A stretch of DNA of 64,000 nt from assembly GCF_021532615.1 (NCBI RefSeq), contig NZ_JAKGAQ010000005.1, positions 124,001 to 188,000 of the forward strand. Direction: 5' to 3'. The position numbers and the translations under genes are program-made. Of the stretch, positions 36,175-45,998 are shown piece by piece. The notes beneath the pieces are model-generated. The model was not told the origin of the DNA. It searched no databases and saw nothing but the letters and a program-made list of their open reading frames with translations. Source of the stretch: Octadecabacter dasysiphoniae. GTDB lineage: Bacteria; Pseudomonadota; Alphaproteobacteria; Rhodobacterales; Rhodobacteraceae. Numbering within the stretch: position 1 is the stretch's first letter; every line of letters starts with the position of its first letter.

Positions 36175-36410
36175 TAATCCGGGGCTTTTGTTGTCAGTGC
36201 CAGCGCGTGCAGATCCCCGTTGCTGCCATCCATTTTGCCCTTAAGTGCGGCGTAGACCGCACGTTGTTGTTGCACGCGGTTTTTGCCTTTGAAAGAGGCG
36301 TCGATCACTTCGGCTGCGAAATGCGCGCCGTCATCGCCTTGCACGTTGATTTGCGCGTCCGGAAACGCCTCGCGCAGGAGAGTTTCGATTTCAGGGGCAG
36401 AGATTGGCAT
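36174..36410 (-). CDS. bolA: BolA-family protein
   Basis: 78 residues. 'IETLLREAFPDAQINVQGDDGAHFAAEVI' and 'FKGKNRVQQQRAVYAALKGKM', then 'GDLHALALTTK', are the BolA (YrbA/IbaG-like) fold with the conserved His residues. BolA proteins pair with CGFS glutaredoxins around a [2Fe-2S] cluster. The start at 36,410 is preferred over the longer frame because it begins the domain. The operon continues with a small membrane protein and grxD. Confidence 0.93.
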   Translation of the reverse strand: MPISAPEIETLLREAFPDAQINVQGDDGAHFAAEVIDASFKGKNRVQQQRAVYAALKGKMDGSNGDLHALALTTKAPD

Positions 36411-36527
36411 GTCGAAGTCCTGTGTGGTTTCGTCAAATGTAGGACCCGAGCGTGCCTGCCGCAAGGGGATTACCTGCGGCTGATCGGCCCTTCGGGGAGA
36501 GTTTTTGGCCTAGATGAAGCCCAGGGG

Positions 36528-38687
36528 TCAGGCGAACGTGTCGGCAAAGGTGGCGCGATAGAGAGCGGACAGATCGGCAAGAGACGCAGAGGAGGCGCCC
36601 ATTGTGATGGCGTCGCCGCCGAATTTACCGACCGAATGGATCTGCACGCCTGCTTTGCCCGCCGCGGTCATCAAGGCTTCGGCTTTGTCGAAGTTGCAGG
36701 CGATCAGATAGCGGGCCTGGTCTTCGCCAAACAATGTCGCGGTATCGCTTGCGTCCAATGTGACGCCCGTTTGCGCGGTTTCCGCCATTTCGAAGGCCGC
36801 AAGCGCGAGGCCGCCGTCTGACAGATCGCTACAAGCGTCGATCCATTGCGCGTTGGTGCGGATGAAATCGCCGTGCATTTTTTCGGACGCAAGATCGACG
36901 TTTGGTGCATCGCCGTCTTCGCGGTTGAAGACCTCTGCCAGAAGGGCGGATTGGCCGAGGTGGGTGCCGGATGCGCCGACCATCAGGAGGACATGCCCGT
37001 CGCGGGCGGTTCCTATGATCATGTCATCGGCGTTTTTGAGCAAGCCAACAGCACCGATTGTCGGTGTGGGCAGGATGCCGGTGCCGTCAGTTTCGTTGTA
37101 CAGCGACACGTTGCCGGACACGATGGGCATGTCGAGCGCGATACAGGCCGCGCCGATGCCTTTGATAGCGCCTACGAATTGGCCCATTATTTCAGGCTTT
37201 TCTGGGTTGCCGAAGTTCATGTTGTCGGTTGTCGCCAGAGGGGTTGCGCCCACGGATGTCAGGTTGCGGTAGGCCTCTGCCACGGCTTGTGCACCGCCCA
37301 TTTCGGGGTTCGCTTTGACGTAACGGGGGGTGACATCGGATGTGAACGCCAGTGCTTTGCCCGTGCCGTGGACGCGCACAATGCCAGCACCAAGGCCGGG
37401 GGCACGCACGGTGTCGGCCATCACTTGGCTGTCGTATTGTTCATAGACCCATTGTTTGCCTGCGTAGTTCGGAGATGCCAGAAGCGTGCGCAGACCGTCG
37501 ATGGGATCAATGTTCGGGACATCCGCGAGGGGTTCGGCGGCAGGGGTTTCCACCCAAGGGCGGTCATATTCTGGGGCGGAGGTGGACAGTGTGGCGAGCG
37601 GTAGATCTGCCTTTACCTTACCGTTGTGCAGTACCAAAAAGCGGTCTTCTGCGATGGTTTCACCGACGATGGCAAAATCGAGATCCCATTTGGTGAAGAC
37701 GGCGCGGGCCTCTGCCTCGAGTTCTGGCTTGAGGACCATCAACATGCGTTCTTGGGATTCCGACAGCATCATTTCGTAGGCTGTCATGTTGGTTTCGCGT
37801 TGGGGCACGTCTTCGAGGTTGAGTTTCACCCCGAGGCCGCCTTTGTCGCCCATTTCAACGGCAGAGCAGGTGAGGCCGGCCGCGCCCATGTCTTGGATCG
37901 AGATCACAGCACCGGTGGCCATGAGTTCCAGCGTCGCTTCCATCAGGCGTTTTTCGGTGAAGGGGTCACCGACCTGAACGGTCGGGCGTTTGTCCTCAAT
38001 CGTGTCATCGAATTCGGCGGATGCCATTGTGGCACCGCCCACGCCGTCGCGGCCGGTTTTGGCGCCAAGGTAGACGACGGGCATGCCGATTCCGGACGCC
38101 GCTGAGTAGAAAATCTTGTCTGTGTCCGCGAGGCCAGCGGCAAACGCGTTAACCAAGCAGTTGCCGTTATAAGCAGGGTGAAAGCGGACCTCGCCCCCCA
38201 CAGTGGGCACGCCAAAGCAATTTCCGTAACCGCCCACGCCTTCAACAACTCCGTGCACAAGCTGGCGGGTTTTGTGGTGCGCTGGTTCGCCAAACGACAG
38301 CGAGTTCATCGCCGCAATCGGGCGCGCCCCCATGGTGAAGACATCGCGCAGGATGCCGCCGACGCCTGTGGCAGCACCTTGGTAGGGTTCGATGTAGGAC
38401 GGGTGATTGTGGCTTTCCATTTTGAAAACAACGCACTGGCCGTCGCCAATGTCGACGATGCCGGCGTTTTCACCGGGGCCGCAGATGACCTGTGGGCCTT
38501 CGGTGGGCAATGTGCGCAGCCATTTCTTGGAGGATTTGTAGGAGCAATGTTCGTTCCACATCGCTGAAAAGATGCCAAGTTCGGTGAACGTCGGTTCGCG
38601 ACCAATGATATCGAGGATCCGGTCATATTCGTCAGGGGACAGACCGTGGGCTGCGATCAGGTCTGTGGTGATGGCTGGCTCTTGCAT
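36528..38687 (-). CDS. purL: Phosphoribosylformylglycinamidine synthase subunit PurL
   Basis: 719 residues: the short PurL form that works with separate PurS and PurQ. '[20 protein letters not shown]' (about 42-61), '[29 protein letters not shown]' (split: 'MESHNHPS' is the ATP-binding part) and '[10 protein letters not shown]'-like '[14 protein letters not shown]' near the C-terminus identify it. It makes FGAM from FGAR in purine synthesis. Start at 38,687 chosen because homology begins with '[17 protein letters not shown]'. bolA lies 117 bp downstream on the same strand. Confidence 0.97.
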   Translation of the reverse strand: MQEPAITTDLIAAHGLSPDEYDRILDIIGREPTFTELGIFSAMWNEHCSYKSSKKWLRTLPTEGPQVICGPGENAGIVDIGDGQCVVFKMESHNHPSYIEPYQGAATGVGGILRDVFTMGARPIAAMNSLSFGEPAHHKTRQLVHGVVEGVGGYGNCFGVPTVGGEVRFHPAYNGNCLVNAFAAGLADTDKIFYSAASGIGMPVVYLGAKTGRDGVGGATMASAEFDDTIEDKRPTVQVGDPFTEKRLMEATLELMATGAVISIQDMGAAGLTCSAVEMGDKGGLGVKLNLEDVPQRETNMTAYEMMLSESQERMLMVLKPELEAEARAVFTKWDLDFAIVGETIAEDRFLVLHNGKVKADLPLATLSTSAPEYDRPWVETPAAEPLADVPNIDPIDGLRTLLASPNYAGKQWVYEQYDSQVMADTVRAPGLGAGIVRVHGTGKALAFTSDVTPRYVKANPEMGGAQAVAEAYRNLTSVGATPLATTDNMNFGNPEKPEIMGQFVGAIKGIGAACIALDMPIVSGNVSLYNETDGTGILPTPTIGAVGLLKNADDMIIGTARDGHVLLMVGASGTHLGQSALLAEVFNREDGDAPNVDLASEKMHGDFIRTNAQWIDACSDLSDGGLALAAFEMAETAQTGVTLDASDTATLFGEDQARYLIACNFDKAEALMTAAGKAGVQIHSVGKFGGDAITMGASSASLADLSALYRATFADTFA

Positions 38688-38859
38688 GGTGGTCCCCCGT
38701 CGTTGCGTTGAGGGACGTTTATGACAAGGCGCGGGTGGGGGCAACGGGGGAGGTGAGGCGGGATCGACCCATTTCGGGGTGTGAATGGAAATAAGAGGAG
38801 GGTGGCAGAAAAAAGTGCTGATGTTGCGACGCCGCGAATGTCTGTCTACTTGCCCAGAC

Positions 38860-39471
38860 CTACCCAATGCTGCGTTGCAATATGGAAGACAGGTTATCGC
38901 CATCGGCCCAGTGAACAGCTTGCCAGCCTACCGCCATCGCGGCCTCTACATTTTCGAGATTATCGTCGACTATGATCAATTCTTCTGAGCAATAACCAGT
39001 CTTTCGTTCCCCATATGAATAGAAACCAGCATTGGGTTTTTGATAACCAGCCATGGCCGAATGAACGATGCCATCAATCTCTTTGCACAAACCGACCGTG
39101 TTCAGTAAATGGTCTGCTCTTTCATGGCATTGATTGGTCGCAAGATATACTGGGATGCCTTGCTTGCGGGCCTTGCGCACATCAGACAACACGGGCGCAA
39201 CGATACGCGAACTCATCTTAAACCAATAGCTTACAAATTCTTCGGCGCTTATGTCTGACCCCAGTTCGCATAGCGCTTTTTGAAGTGCCGGGATGAGGCT
39301 CATACGGCCTTCCAAGACACTGTTCCATTCCGCTTTAAAGAAGCATCTTGATATTTTACGCGGAATTATTCCCAGATCTTTCTCAAGCCCGACCATCCAA
39401 TGCTGACCGTCGCTTGGGCGCCCAAAAACGAGCACCCCATCCACATCAAGCATGAGACACTTGGCTTTCAT
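38860..39471 (-). CDS. HAD-superfamily hydrolase
   Basis: 203 residues. HAD motif I '[11 protein letters not shown]' (Asp8/Asp10), motif II 'VYLATNQ', the Lys of '[10 protein letters not shown]' and motif III '[13 protein letters not shown]' make a full catalytic set; the cap is helical (about 20-90). The start at 39,471 follows GGAAGG. Codon use is noticeably less GC-rich at third positions than in the neighbours (many AA/AT endings), suggesting recent arrival. Substrate unknown. It may form a pair with the gene upstream. Confidence 0.85.
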   Translation of the reverse strand: MKAKCLMLDVDGVLVFGRPSDGQHWMVGLEKDLGIIPRKISRCFFKAEWNSVLEGRMSLIPALQKALCELGSDISAEEFVSYWFKMSSRIVAPVLSDVRKARKQGIPVYLATNQCHERADHLLNTVGLCKEIDGIVHSAMAGYQKPNAGFYSYGERKTGYCSEELIIVDDNLENVEAAMAVGWQAVHWADGDNLSSILQRSIG

Positions 39472-39619
39472 AGAGCACCTTCCAAGATCAGCATTTCGTA
39501 GTGTGCAAACTGGTGTCACTGCGCCACGCTCGAAGTCTATGCCAAAGAACAGCACACGTCACGCATCACTGCTTACCATTTGAGGAACCCTCATCATGAG
39601 GTTTGCAACACAGCCAAGG

Positions 39620-40186
39620 TCAAGAGGTGGCAGGGTCAGGCGCACCCTTGGGCGTTGGCGAGGCTTTCCGCGGCGCATCTGGTGACGTTGGTATCGGCTC
39701 GACCCCAGTTTCTTTACAAACGTCCAGAATGTCGACTGCGTGGCTAAGAACATCCCCGCCAAGACGTTTGCGTTTGGTCACTGCAATACTGCCATCTTTG
39801 GCGCGAAATAACCGATCTTCATGGATAGCATCGGTTATTATTAAGGCCTGTTCGTAGTAGAGGGGTTGATAGCCATTGGATTCAGTCGCCATCGAAATCG
39901 AAATGCTTCCTCTTCCATGCTCAATAGCGATTGCGATGTAGCGCAGCCCGTGGCGCTCATGGTTATTGAGTTCGTCAAAGGCTGGTGCGCGGGTTCCGGA
40001 TGCACGATGGGTCAACACACTGGCAGGAAGTATCGCCCAGCATACCGGTCCCATTTTACCCAAGCGACGATCATGCCCAGAAGACATACGCGAAATAAGG
40101 CCGTCCCGTTTTCCATTGAGATCAGTGAGCCCTAGATTGTAAGCCTCAGCTAACTCTAAATCACTGCGAGGCGATGCTTCTTTCAT
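39620..40186 (-). CDS. Protein of unknown function in AT-richer islet
   Basis: 188 residues starting 'MKEASPRSDLELAEAYNLGL' at 40,186, preceded by GGGGAAA. No domain was recognised. It has a central part 'LRYIAIAIEHGRGSISISMA' and 'YYEQALIITDAIHEDRLFRA' with strand/helix character, and a Pro/Lys-rich disordered tail ('APRKASPTPKGAPDPATS'). The longer frame to 40,258 has no good start. Base composition is lower in GC than flanks. Likely accessory DNA. Confidence 0.55.
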   Translation of the reverse strand: MKEASPRSDLELAEAYNLGLTDLNGKRDGLISRMSSGHDRRLGKMGPVCWAILPASVLTHRASGTRAPAFDELNNHERHGLRYIAIAIEHGRGSISISMATESNGYQPLYYEQALIITDAIHEDRLFRAKDGSIAVTKRKRLGGDVLSHAVDILDVCKETGVEPIPTSPDAPRKASPTPKGAPDPATS

Positions 40187-40540
40187 GTGTTTCCCCGTTA
40201 AAATCCTGAATGTTGGCTTGAAATCCAAATGGCCGCCACTTCTCTGGTGGCTAAGCAAAGTTACCTCAGCTCAGAAACAGCGCGATTGACACTTTACTAC
40301 TCCAATGGGGCACAAAGAAGTCGTCAGTCTTTTGTCCGCACATCAGACGTTCGGCAACCTTCAGACAAAGAAAAGCCGGGCACAAGGCCCGGCAAAGTCC
40401 AACAGGGAGGTATAAAACGGACGTATCCGTCTCATACAGATGAAATAAGTTGCGCTGGTGAGTCGATCAAGACCTAACCACAATATGTGGTGCAAACCCG
40501 TTATGCGTGTGGCGCATGGGTCACGACTTATGCGGGTATT
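40187..40540. other. Intergenic stretch with a terminator and no convincing gene
   Basis: Apart from the hairpin at 40,371-40,393 nothing coding was supported. An 82-codon plus-strand frame (40,229-40,477) has no ribosome site and an unstructured composition. The left part is AT-richer like the adjacent islet. Confidence 0.5.
40371..40393 (-). terminator. Rho-independent terminator of the LysR gene at 40,541
   Basis: Minus strand: GCCGGG-CCTTGTG-CCCGGC followed by TTTTC. It is 148 bp beyond the LysR stop. Confidence 0.7.
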
Positions 40541-41452
40541 TTAGATCAAATCGCCTGCTGCGTCGCGGATGCTTTTGCGGTGGGCAATAATTTCATCTTG
40601 AACAAAATCCCGAAAGGCCATCATCCGTTTCGACTGGCGCAATTCTTCTGGGTAGGCAAGGAAAACAGGGACTTCGCCGCTTTCGATGTCAGGCAGGACC
40701 CGCACGAGGGAGGGGCTGTCCTCGACGACGTAATCGGGCAAAACCCCGACGCCGAGGTTGGATAGAACGGCCTGAAGCACGCCAAAGTAGTTGTTAACGT
40801 GCAAAAGGCTGGGTTTGTCGTAGCTCAGCAAGTGTTGCACCAGCGTTGCGCCCGCCGACACCTGAAAGGCGCTGGGGCTTTGGCAGATCAGCCGGTGCTT
40901 GCCGATGTCTTCGATTTTTTCCATGGCGCCCGCTTTGTCGAGGTATGACTGGGACGCATAGAGCCGCATGCGCACCGACATCAGTTTCTTGCGGATCAAA
41001 TCAGCCTGTGACGGTTCTTTCATGCGTATGGCAACGTCAGCTTCGCGCATGGGCAGATCAAGCACACGTTCTTCGAGCATCAGATCGATGTTGAGGTCGG
41101 GGTATTTGTCATAAAGGGCGGGCAGGCGCGGTGCGAGCCAGAGGGTGCCGAACCCTGTTGTGGTTGTGACCTTGAGTTCACCAAACACTTCTTCAGCGCT
41201 GTCTTTGATCCGCGCGCTGGCAGCATCCAGACGGCGGGACATGGATTTGGTGGCATCAAACAACAATTCGCCCTGTTCGGTTAGGATCAGCCCGCGCGCA
41301 TGGCGGTGAAACAGGACAGTGGACAGCGAATCCTCAAGCGCGCGAATTTGGCGGGAAACAGCCGATTGGGACAGGTGCAATGTGTCACCCGCATGCGTCA
41401 GCGACCCTGCATCGGCCACAGCGTGAAAGATTCGTAGCTTGTCCCAGTCCAT
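40541..41452 (-). CDS. LysR-family transcriptional regulator
   Basis: 303 residues from ATG at 41,452 ('MDWDKLRIFHAVADAGSLTHAGDTLHLSQSAVSRQIRALE' begins the winged HTH, about 3-62), followed by an effector-binding domain with 'LICQSPSAFQVSAGATLVQHL'. Divergent from the indolepyruvate ferredoxin oxidoreductase gene, with a perfect inverted repeat between, so that gene is the natural candidate target. The inducer is unknown. Confidence 0.9.
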   Translation of the reverse strand: MDWDKLRIFHAVADAGSLTHAGDTLHLSQSAVSRQIRALEDSLSTVLFHRHARGLILTEQGELLFDATKSMSRRLDAASARIKDSAEEVFGELKVTTTTGFGTLWLAPRLPALYDKYPDLNIDLMLEERVLDLPMREADVAIRMKEPSQADLIRKKLMSVRMRLYASQSYLDKAGAMEKIEDIGKHRLICQSPSAFQVSAGATLVQHLLSYDKPSLLHVNNYFGVLQAVLSNLGVGVLPDYVVEDSPSLVRVLPDIESGEVPVFLAYPEELRQSKRMMAFRDFVQDEIIAHRKSIRDAAGDLI

Positions 41453-41552
41453 CGGATATCCTTGCTGCATCTGTTACCGCTCGCACTGTTGCACATATTA
41501 CCCGCCCCTTATGGCTGTTCACAACGGGCATGTCAGCGTCAAAAGTGTTTGG

Positions 41553-41573
41553 TAGGTCAGGTTTTATGACCTA
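41553..41573. promoter_or_regulatory. Operator-like inverted repeat between lysR and ior
   Basis: TAGGTCA-GGTTTTA-TGACCTA is a perfect 7-7-7 inverted repeat, about 30 bp before the oxidoreductase start and 100 bp from the LysR start. Likely a binding site of the LysR protein or an Lrp/AsnC-type regulator. Confidence 0.6.
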
Positions 41574-41603
41574 AGATAGGGCGTCAGCTGCTGGGAGGCG
41601 CAT

Positions 41604-44600
41604 ATGACCCGTCATGATATTTCGCTGAGCGATCGTTACGATCTTGAGAAGGATCAGGTCTTGCTGAATGGCACGCAGGCGCTGGTGCGGCTGATGCTGA
41701 TGCAAAAGGCACGGGACCGCGCTGCGGGGTTGAACACCGCCGGATACGTGACCGGGTATCGCGGATCGCCCTTGGGCGCGGTTGATATGCAGATGGAACG
41801 GGCCGCTAAGCCGCTGGCAGAAGCCGAGGTGAAATTCCAACCCGGATTGAACGAAGATTTGGCCGCCACCGCGCTGTGGGGCACCCAGCAGGCAGAACTG
41901 CGCGGAGAGGGCACGCATGATGGCGTGTTCGGTCTGTGGTACGGCAAGGGGCCGGGGGTGGATCGCAGCGGCGATGTGATGCGTCATGCGAACATGGCGG
42001 GTACGTCCCCCCATGGTGGTGTCATCATGGCGATGGGGGATGATCACACCGGCGAAAGTTCAACCACGTTGCATCAATCGGACTGGGCCATGGTCGATGC
42101 CTATATGCCGATGGTGTCGCCAGCGGGTGTGCAAGAAGTCCTTGATCTTGGGCTTTACGCCTATGCGCTGTCGCGGTTTTCGGGCTGCTGGGTCGGGTTG
42201 AAAACAATGAAGGACACGATCGAGGTCACGTCCGTTGTGGACGGTGATCCGCACCGCGTGTCGTTTGTGGAGCCGGATTTTGATATGCCCGACGGTGGGC
42301 TGAACATTCGCCTGATCGATACGCCCGTCGCGCAAGAGGCACGCACGATCGATCACAAGCGCCTTGCCGCCGAAGCCTTTGCGCGGGCCAACCGCATCGA
42401 CAAGGTTGTATGGCCCGCGACGGGTGCAAAAATCGGTTTTGTGGCAGCTGGTAAGAATTGGCTCGATCTGGTCCATGCGCTGTCGCTTCTTGGCATTGAT
42501 GAAGACGAAGCCGCGCGGCTAGGGATCAGCACCTATAAGGTCGCGCAGGTCTGGCCGCTGGATGTCACAAGCTTTAACGAATGGGCGCAAAACCTTGATT
42601 TGATTGTTGTCGTTGAGGAAAAGCGCAAGCTGATCGAGGTCCAGATCAAAGAGGCATTGTTTGATGATCGCCGTGGCCGCCGCGTATATGGTTGGCACAA
42701 GGGCGACGTCACCAAAGACGGGCGGCGCGAAGAACTGTTCCCGACACGATTTGCGCTTGATCCTGTACTAATCGCCGAAAAACTGGGGATGGTTCTGAGC
42801 GAAGAAGACTGTGTGTCTGACGGGCTTCGCGCAGGAATAGCGCAGATCAATGAGGTCACGCGCGCGGATAATGCAGCCGATCTTGTGACGCGCACGCCGT
42901 ATTTCTGTTCCGGGTGTCCGCATAATTCATCCACCAAAGTGCCCGAAGGCAGCCGCGCCTATGCGGGTATCGGATGTCATTACCTGGTGCAGTGGATGGA
43001 TCGCGACACGTTGGGGTCGACGCAAATGGGCGGTGAGGGTGCGAACTGGGTGGGCGAAGCCCCGTTTTCAACGACCGATCATGTGTTTCAGAATATGGGC
43101 GACGGGACATATAACCACAGCGGCGTTCAGGCGATCCGGTTCGCGCTGATGGCGGACACCAATGTCACCTATAAGGTGCTGTACAATGATGCCGTGGCGA
43201 TGACCGGCGGGCAGGGTAATGATGGTGGGTTAACGCACGATCAGATTTGCCGCGAAGTGCTGGCGATGGGGGTGAAGACGGTTCATCTGGTCCATGATCC
43301 GTCCGAGGGCGCCGACCTGACCCGCGTACCCGCCGCCGTTGCGATTTCCACTCGCGACAAATTGGAACAGGTTCAGCAAACCCTGCACAAGACCAAGGGC
43401 GTGTCTGTTCTTGTGTATGTGCAAACCTGTGCCGCTGAAAAGCGCAGGCGGCGCAAGCGGGGCGCATTTGCGGACCCGGATAAGCGCGTGTTCATCAATA
43501 CGGACGTCTGTGAAGGCTGCGGCGATTGCGGGGTGCAATCCAATTGCGTGTCCATCGTTCCCGTTGAGACCGAACTGGGCCGCAAACGCGCGATTGATCA
43601 ATCGTCCTGCAACAAGGATTTTTCGTGTGTGTCAGGGTTCTGCCCGTCGTTTGTGACCGTGCAGGGGGCCAAACTGAAGAAGACCGCACAGGCGGCGATT
43701 GATTTGCCTGAAATGCCCGAACCGGTGCTGCCCACGATCAATGGCACGCATAATGTCGTCATTACAGGCGTTGGCGGCACGGGTGTTGTGACCATCGGTG
43801 CGGTGCTGGCCATGGCGGCCCACGTGGACGGCAAAGCAGCCAGCATGATGGAAATGGCCGGACTTGCCCAAAAGGGCGGCGCGGTTCACATTCATTGCCG
43901 TTTGGCCGAAAAACCCAGCGACATCAGCGCGATTCGTGTTGCCACGGGGGAATGCGATACCTTGATCGGTGGGGATTTGGTTGTGTCGGCGGGGGCGAAA
44001 ACGCTTGGCCTTATGGCGCAAGGACGCACGCGCGCTGTGGTGAATGCCCATGAAATTATGACGGGTGAATTTACCCGCAACATAGATTTCAAACTGCCGA
44101 GCGATCGTTTATCTTTGTCACTATCGGCGCGGATCAAGGACGGATTGTCGATGTTTGATGCATCGCAATTGGCGGCGGTGCTGATGGGCGATGCGATCTA
44201 TTCGAACATGATGGTGTTCGGGGCCGCGTGGCAGCAGGGGGCTGTGCCTGTGTCAGGTGACGCGATCCGTCGCGCGATTGAATTGAACGGAACGGCGGTG
44301 GCACGCAACCTGCAAGCCTTTGAATACGGGCGTTGGGCCGTGTTGCATCCTGATGAGGCCGACAAAATCTTGTCGCCAAACGTGCAACCCAAACCAAAAT
44401 CTACGGATGAAAGAATTGCGTTTCGCGCACAGCATCTGACCCGATACCAGAATGCGGATTACGCCAAGCGATACACTGATTTTGTTGCGATGTTTGACGG
44501 TGATGTGCGCGCTGGCGTGGCGCAGGGTTACCATAAGCTGTTGTCGTATAAGGATGAATACGAGGTCGCGCGGCTGTTGATCGACACCCGTAAGCAGGCC

Positions 44601-45017
44601 GAAGCGACGTTTGACGGGGATTTACAGCTGACCCATCACCTTGCGCCGCCACTGCTTAGCCGTGTTGGCCCCGATGGGCGGCCCCAAAAAATCGCCATGC
44701 CGCGTGTGGCTGCTCGACTGTTCCCTTTGTTGGCCGGTCTGAAACGCCTGCGCGGGACGCGGTGGGACGTGTTTGCGAACACAGAAGAACGCCGCATGGA
44801 ACGTGCGCTGATTGCGGAATACGAACGCGACATGAAAGAGGTCCGCAGGCTTGTGCGCCCTGACACGTTGGATGCGGCTGTCGCACTTGCGCGCCTGCCG
44901 CTTGATATTCGCGGATTTGGTCCGGTGAAAATCGAAAACGCGGCGCGGGCGGCAAAGCGGCGCGAAGAACTGTTGGCGGTTCTTCGACAGCCGCAAGGGC
45001 AGGTGGCGGCGCAATAG
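41604..45017 (+). CDS. Indolepyruvate ferredoxin oxidoreductase, fused alpha/beta form
   Basis: 1137 residues, the large single-chain form of IOR. It oxidatively decarboxylates aryl or branched 2-oxoacids to acyl-CoA with electrons to ferredoxin. N-terminal TPP-dependent domain 'GYRGSPLGAVDMQM'; the cluster/TPP part 'CSGCPHNSSTKVPEGSRAYAGIGCHY' (about 435-460) and 'GDGTYNHSGVQAIRFAL' (about 497-513); a 4Fe-4S set in 'DVCEGCGDCGVQSNC' (about 633-647); and a C-terminal gamma domain beginning 'VVITGVGGTGVVTIG'. A LysR gene is divergent. Confidence 0.94.
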   Translation: MTRHDISLSDRYDLEKDQVLLNGTQALVRLMLMQKARDRAAGLNTAGYVTGYRGSPLGAVDMQMERAAKPLAEAEVKFQPGLNEDLAATALWGTQQAELRGEGTHDGVFGLWYGKGPGVDRSGDVMRHANMAGTSPHGGVIMAMGDDHTGESSTTLHQSDWAMVDAYMPMVSPAGVQEVLDLGLYAYALSRFSGCWVGLKTMKDTIEVTSVVDGDPHRVSFVEPDFDMPDGGLNIRLIDTPVAQEARTIDHKRLAAEAFARANRIDKVVWPATGAKIGFVAAGKNWLDLVHALSLLGIDEDEAARLGISTYKVAQVWPLDVTSFNEWAQNLDLIVVVEEKRKLIEVQIKEALFDDRRGRRVYGWHKGDVTKDGRREELFPTRFALDPVLIAEKLGMVLSEEDCVSDGLRAGIAQINEVTRADNAADLVTRTPYFCSGCPHNSSTKVPEGSRAYAGIGCHYLVQWMDRDTLGSTQMGGEGANWVGEAPFSTTDHVFQNMGDGTYNHSGVQAIRFALMADTNVTYKVLYNDAVAMTGGQGNDGGLTHDQICREVLAMGVKTVHLVHDPSEGADLTRVPAAVAISTRDKLEQVQQTLHKTKGVSVLVYVQTCAAEKRRRRKRGAFADPDKRVFINTDVCEGCGDCGVQSNCVSIVPVETELGRKRAIDQSSCNKDFSCVSGFCPSFVTVQGAKLKKTAQAAIDLPEMPEPVLPTINGTHNVVITGVGGTGVVTIGAVLAMAAHVDGKAASMMEMAGLAQKGGAVHIHCRLAEKPSDISAIRVATGECDTLIGGDLVVSAGAKTLGLMAQGRTRAVVNAHEIMTGEFTRNIDFKLPSDRLSLSLSARIKDGLSMFDASQLAAVLMGDAIYSNMMVFGAAWQQGAVPVSGDAIRRAIELNGTAVARNLQAFEYGRWAVLHPDEADKILSPNVQPKPKSTDERIAFRAQHLTRYQNADYAKRYTDFVAMFDGDVRAGVAQGYHKLLSYKDEYEVARLLIDTRKQAEATFDGDLQLTHHLAPPLLSRVGPDGRPQKIAMPRVAARLFPLLAGLKRLRGTRWDVFANTEERRMERALIAEYERDMKEVRRLVRPDTLDAAVALARLPLDIRGFGPVKIENAARAAKRREELLAVLRQPQGQVAAQ

Positions 45018-45098
45018 GGTTTTGCAAATTCATGACATCCGCTGGCCATTGAGGGCCAGACAGCTTAACTCAACGTAAAGGCCACGCAGACGGACGCC

Positions 45099-45995
45099 AT
45101 GAGCAAGAACCAGATTGCCCGCGACATTTCTTATGCCAGTTCGGCTGCCACAAAGGGCGGGCGGGCGGTGATCCGCGTGATGGAAAATGCGACGGGGCGG
45201 TTGAAACTGATCCGAAAGGCGCGTGGCTATGATGCCGAAATCGCCGAGGGCGCTGATTTTTGGCGCGTGATTACAGACCGTTACAAGCTGAATTTGAATG
45301 TTATTGGTGGATCGCTGGACGATATCCCGCGCGATGGGCCGCTTATCGTGGTGTCCAATCATCCCTACGGTATTCTTGATGGCCTGATGATGGGCCGTAT
45401 CCTGTCACAACGCCGGGCGGGTGATTTCAGAATTCTGGCCAATTCGGTGTTTCGCAAATCCCCTGATCTGGAACGGGTCATCCTGCCGATATCGTTTGAT
45501 GATACCAAGGACGCGGCGCGTCTGAACCTTGAGACACGCAAAACTGCGCTGGACTATTTGAAGGCGGGCGGCGCGATGGGCGTGTTTCCCGGCGGCACCG
45601 TTAGCACATCTGCACGGCCATTTTCACGGCCCATGGACCCGCAATGGCGCAATTTTACGGCCAAGATGGTTGCAAAAAGCGGTGCGACCGTGGTGCCGAT
45701 TTTCTTTGAAGGGGCGAACAGTCGTTTGTTCCAATTGGCGAGCCACCTGCACACGACATTGCGCATGGGATTATTGGTGCGGGAGTTTCGCGCCCGCGTG
45801 GGGACGGACGTGCGGGTTGTGATTGGTAAACCAATTCCCGTCGATCAATTGGCGCTGTATACGCCGAACCCGAAAACCTGCATGGATTTCCTGCGCAAAG
45901 CGACGTATGAGCTGTCGCCAAAGCCACTGCCCGCCGATAAGCTGGGGCGTGAGTTTGAGGCGCAGTATAAACCAAAGACCAAACGTAAGGACTAG
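45099..45995 (+). CDS. Lysophospholipid acyltransferase-family protein
   Basis: 298 residues. Acyltransferase motif 'SNHPYGILDG' (H-x5-D variant of the family) and 'GAMGVFPGGTVST' (the G-x-F-P-x-G phosphate motif) identify the LPLAT fold, of the OlsA/hemolysin-like branch. It could acylate lyso-phospholipids or lyso-ornithine lipid. No cleavable signal and only a short amphipathic N-terminus, so it probably sits on the inner face of the membrane. murI starts 3 bp downstream. Confidence 0.88.
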   Translation: MSKNQIARDISYASSAATKGGRAVIRVMENATGRLKLIRKARGYDAEIAEGADFWRVITDRYKLNLNVIGGSLDDIPRDGPLIVVSNHPYGILDGLMMGRILSQRRAGDFRILANSVFRKSPDLERVILPISFDDTKDAARLNLETRKTALDYLKAGGAMGVFPGGTVSTSARPFSRPMDPQWRNFTAKMVAKSGATVVPIFFEGANSRLFQLASHLHTTLRMGLLVREFRARVGTDVRVVIGKPIPVDQLALYTPNPKTCMDFLRKATYELSPKPLPADKLGREFEAQYKPKTKRKD

Positions 45996-45998
45996 GGC

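Noticed and set aside
40229..40477. 82-codon plus-strand frame in the AT-richer islet
   Set aside because: No Shine-Dalgarno, crosses the terminator of the LysR gene and shows no structured sequence.
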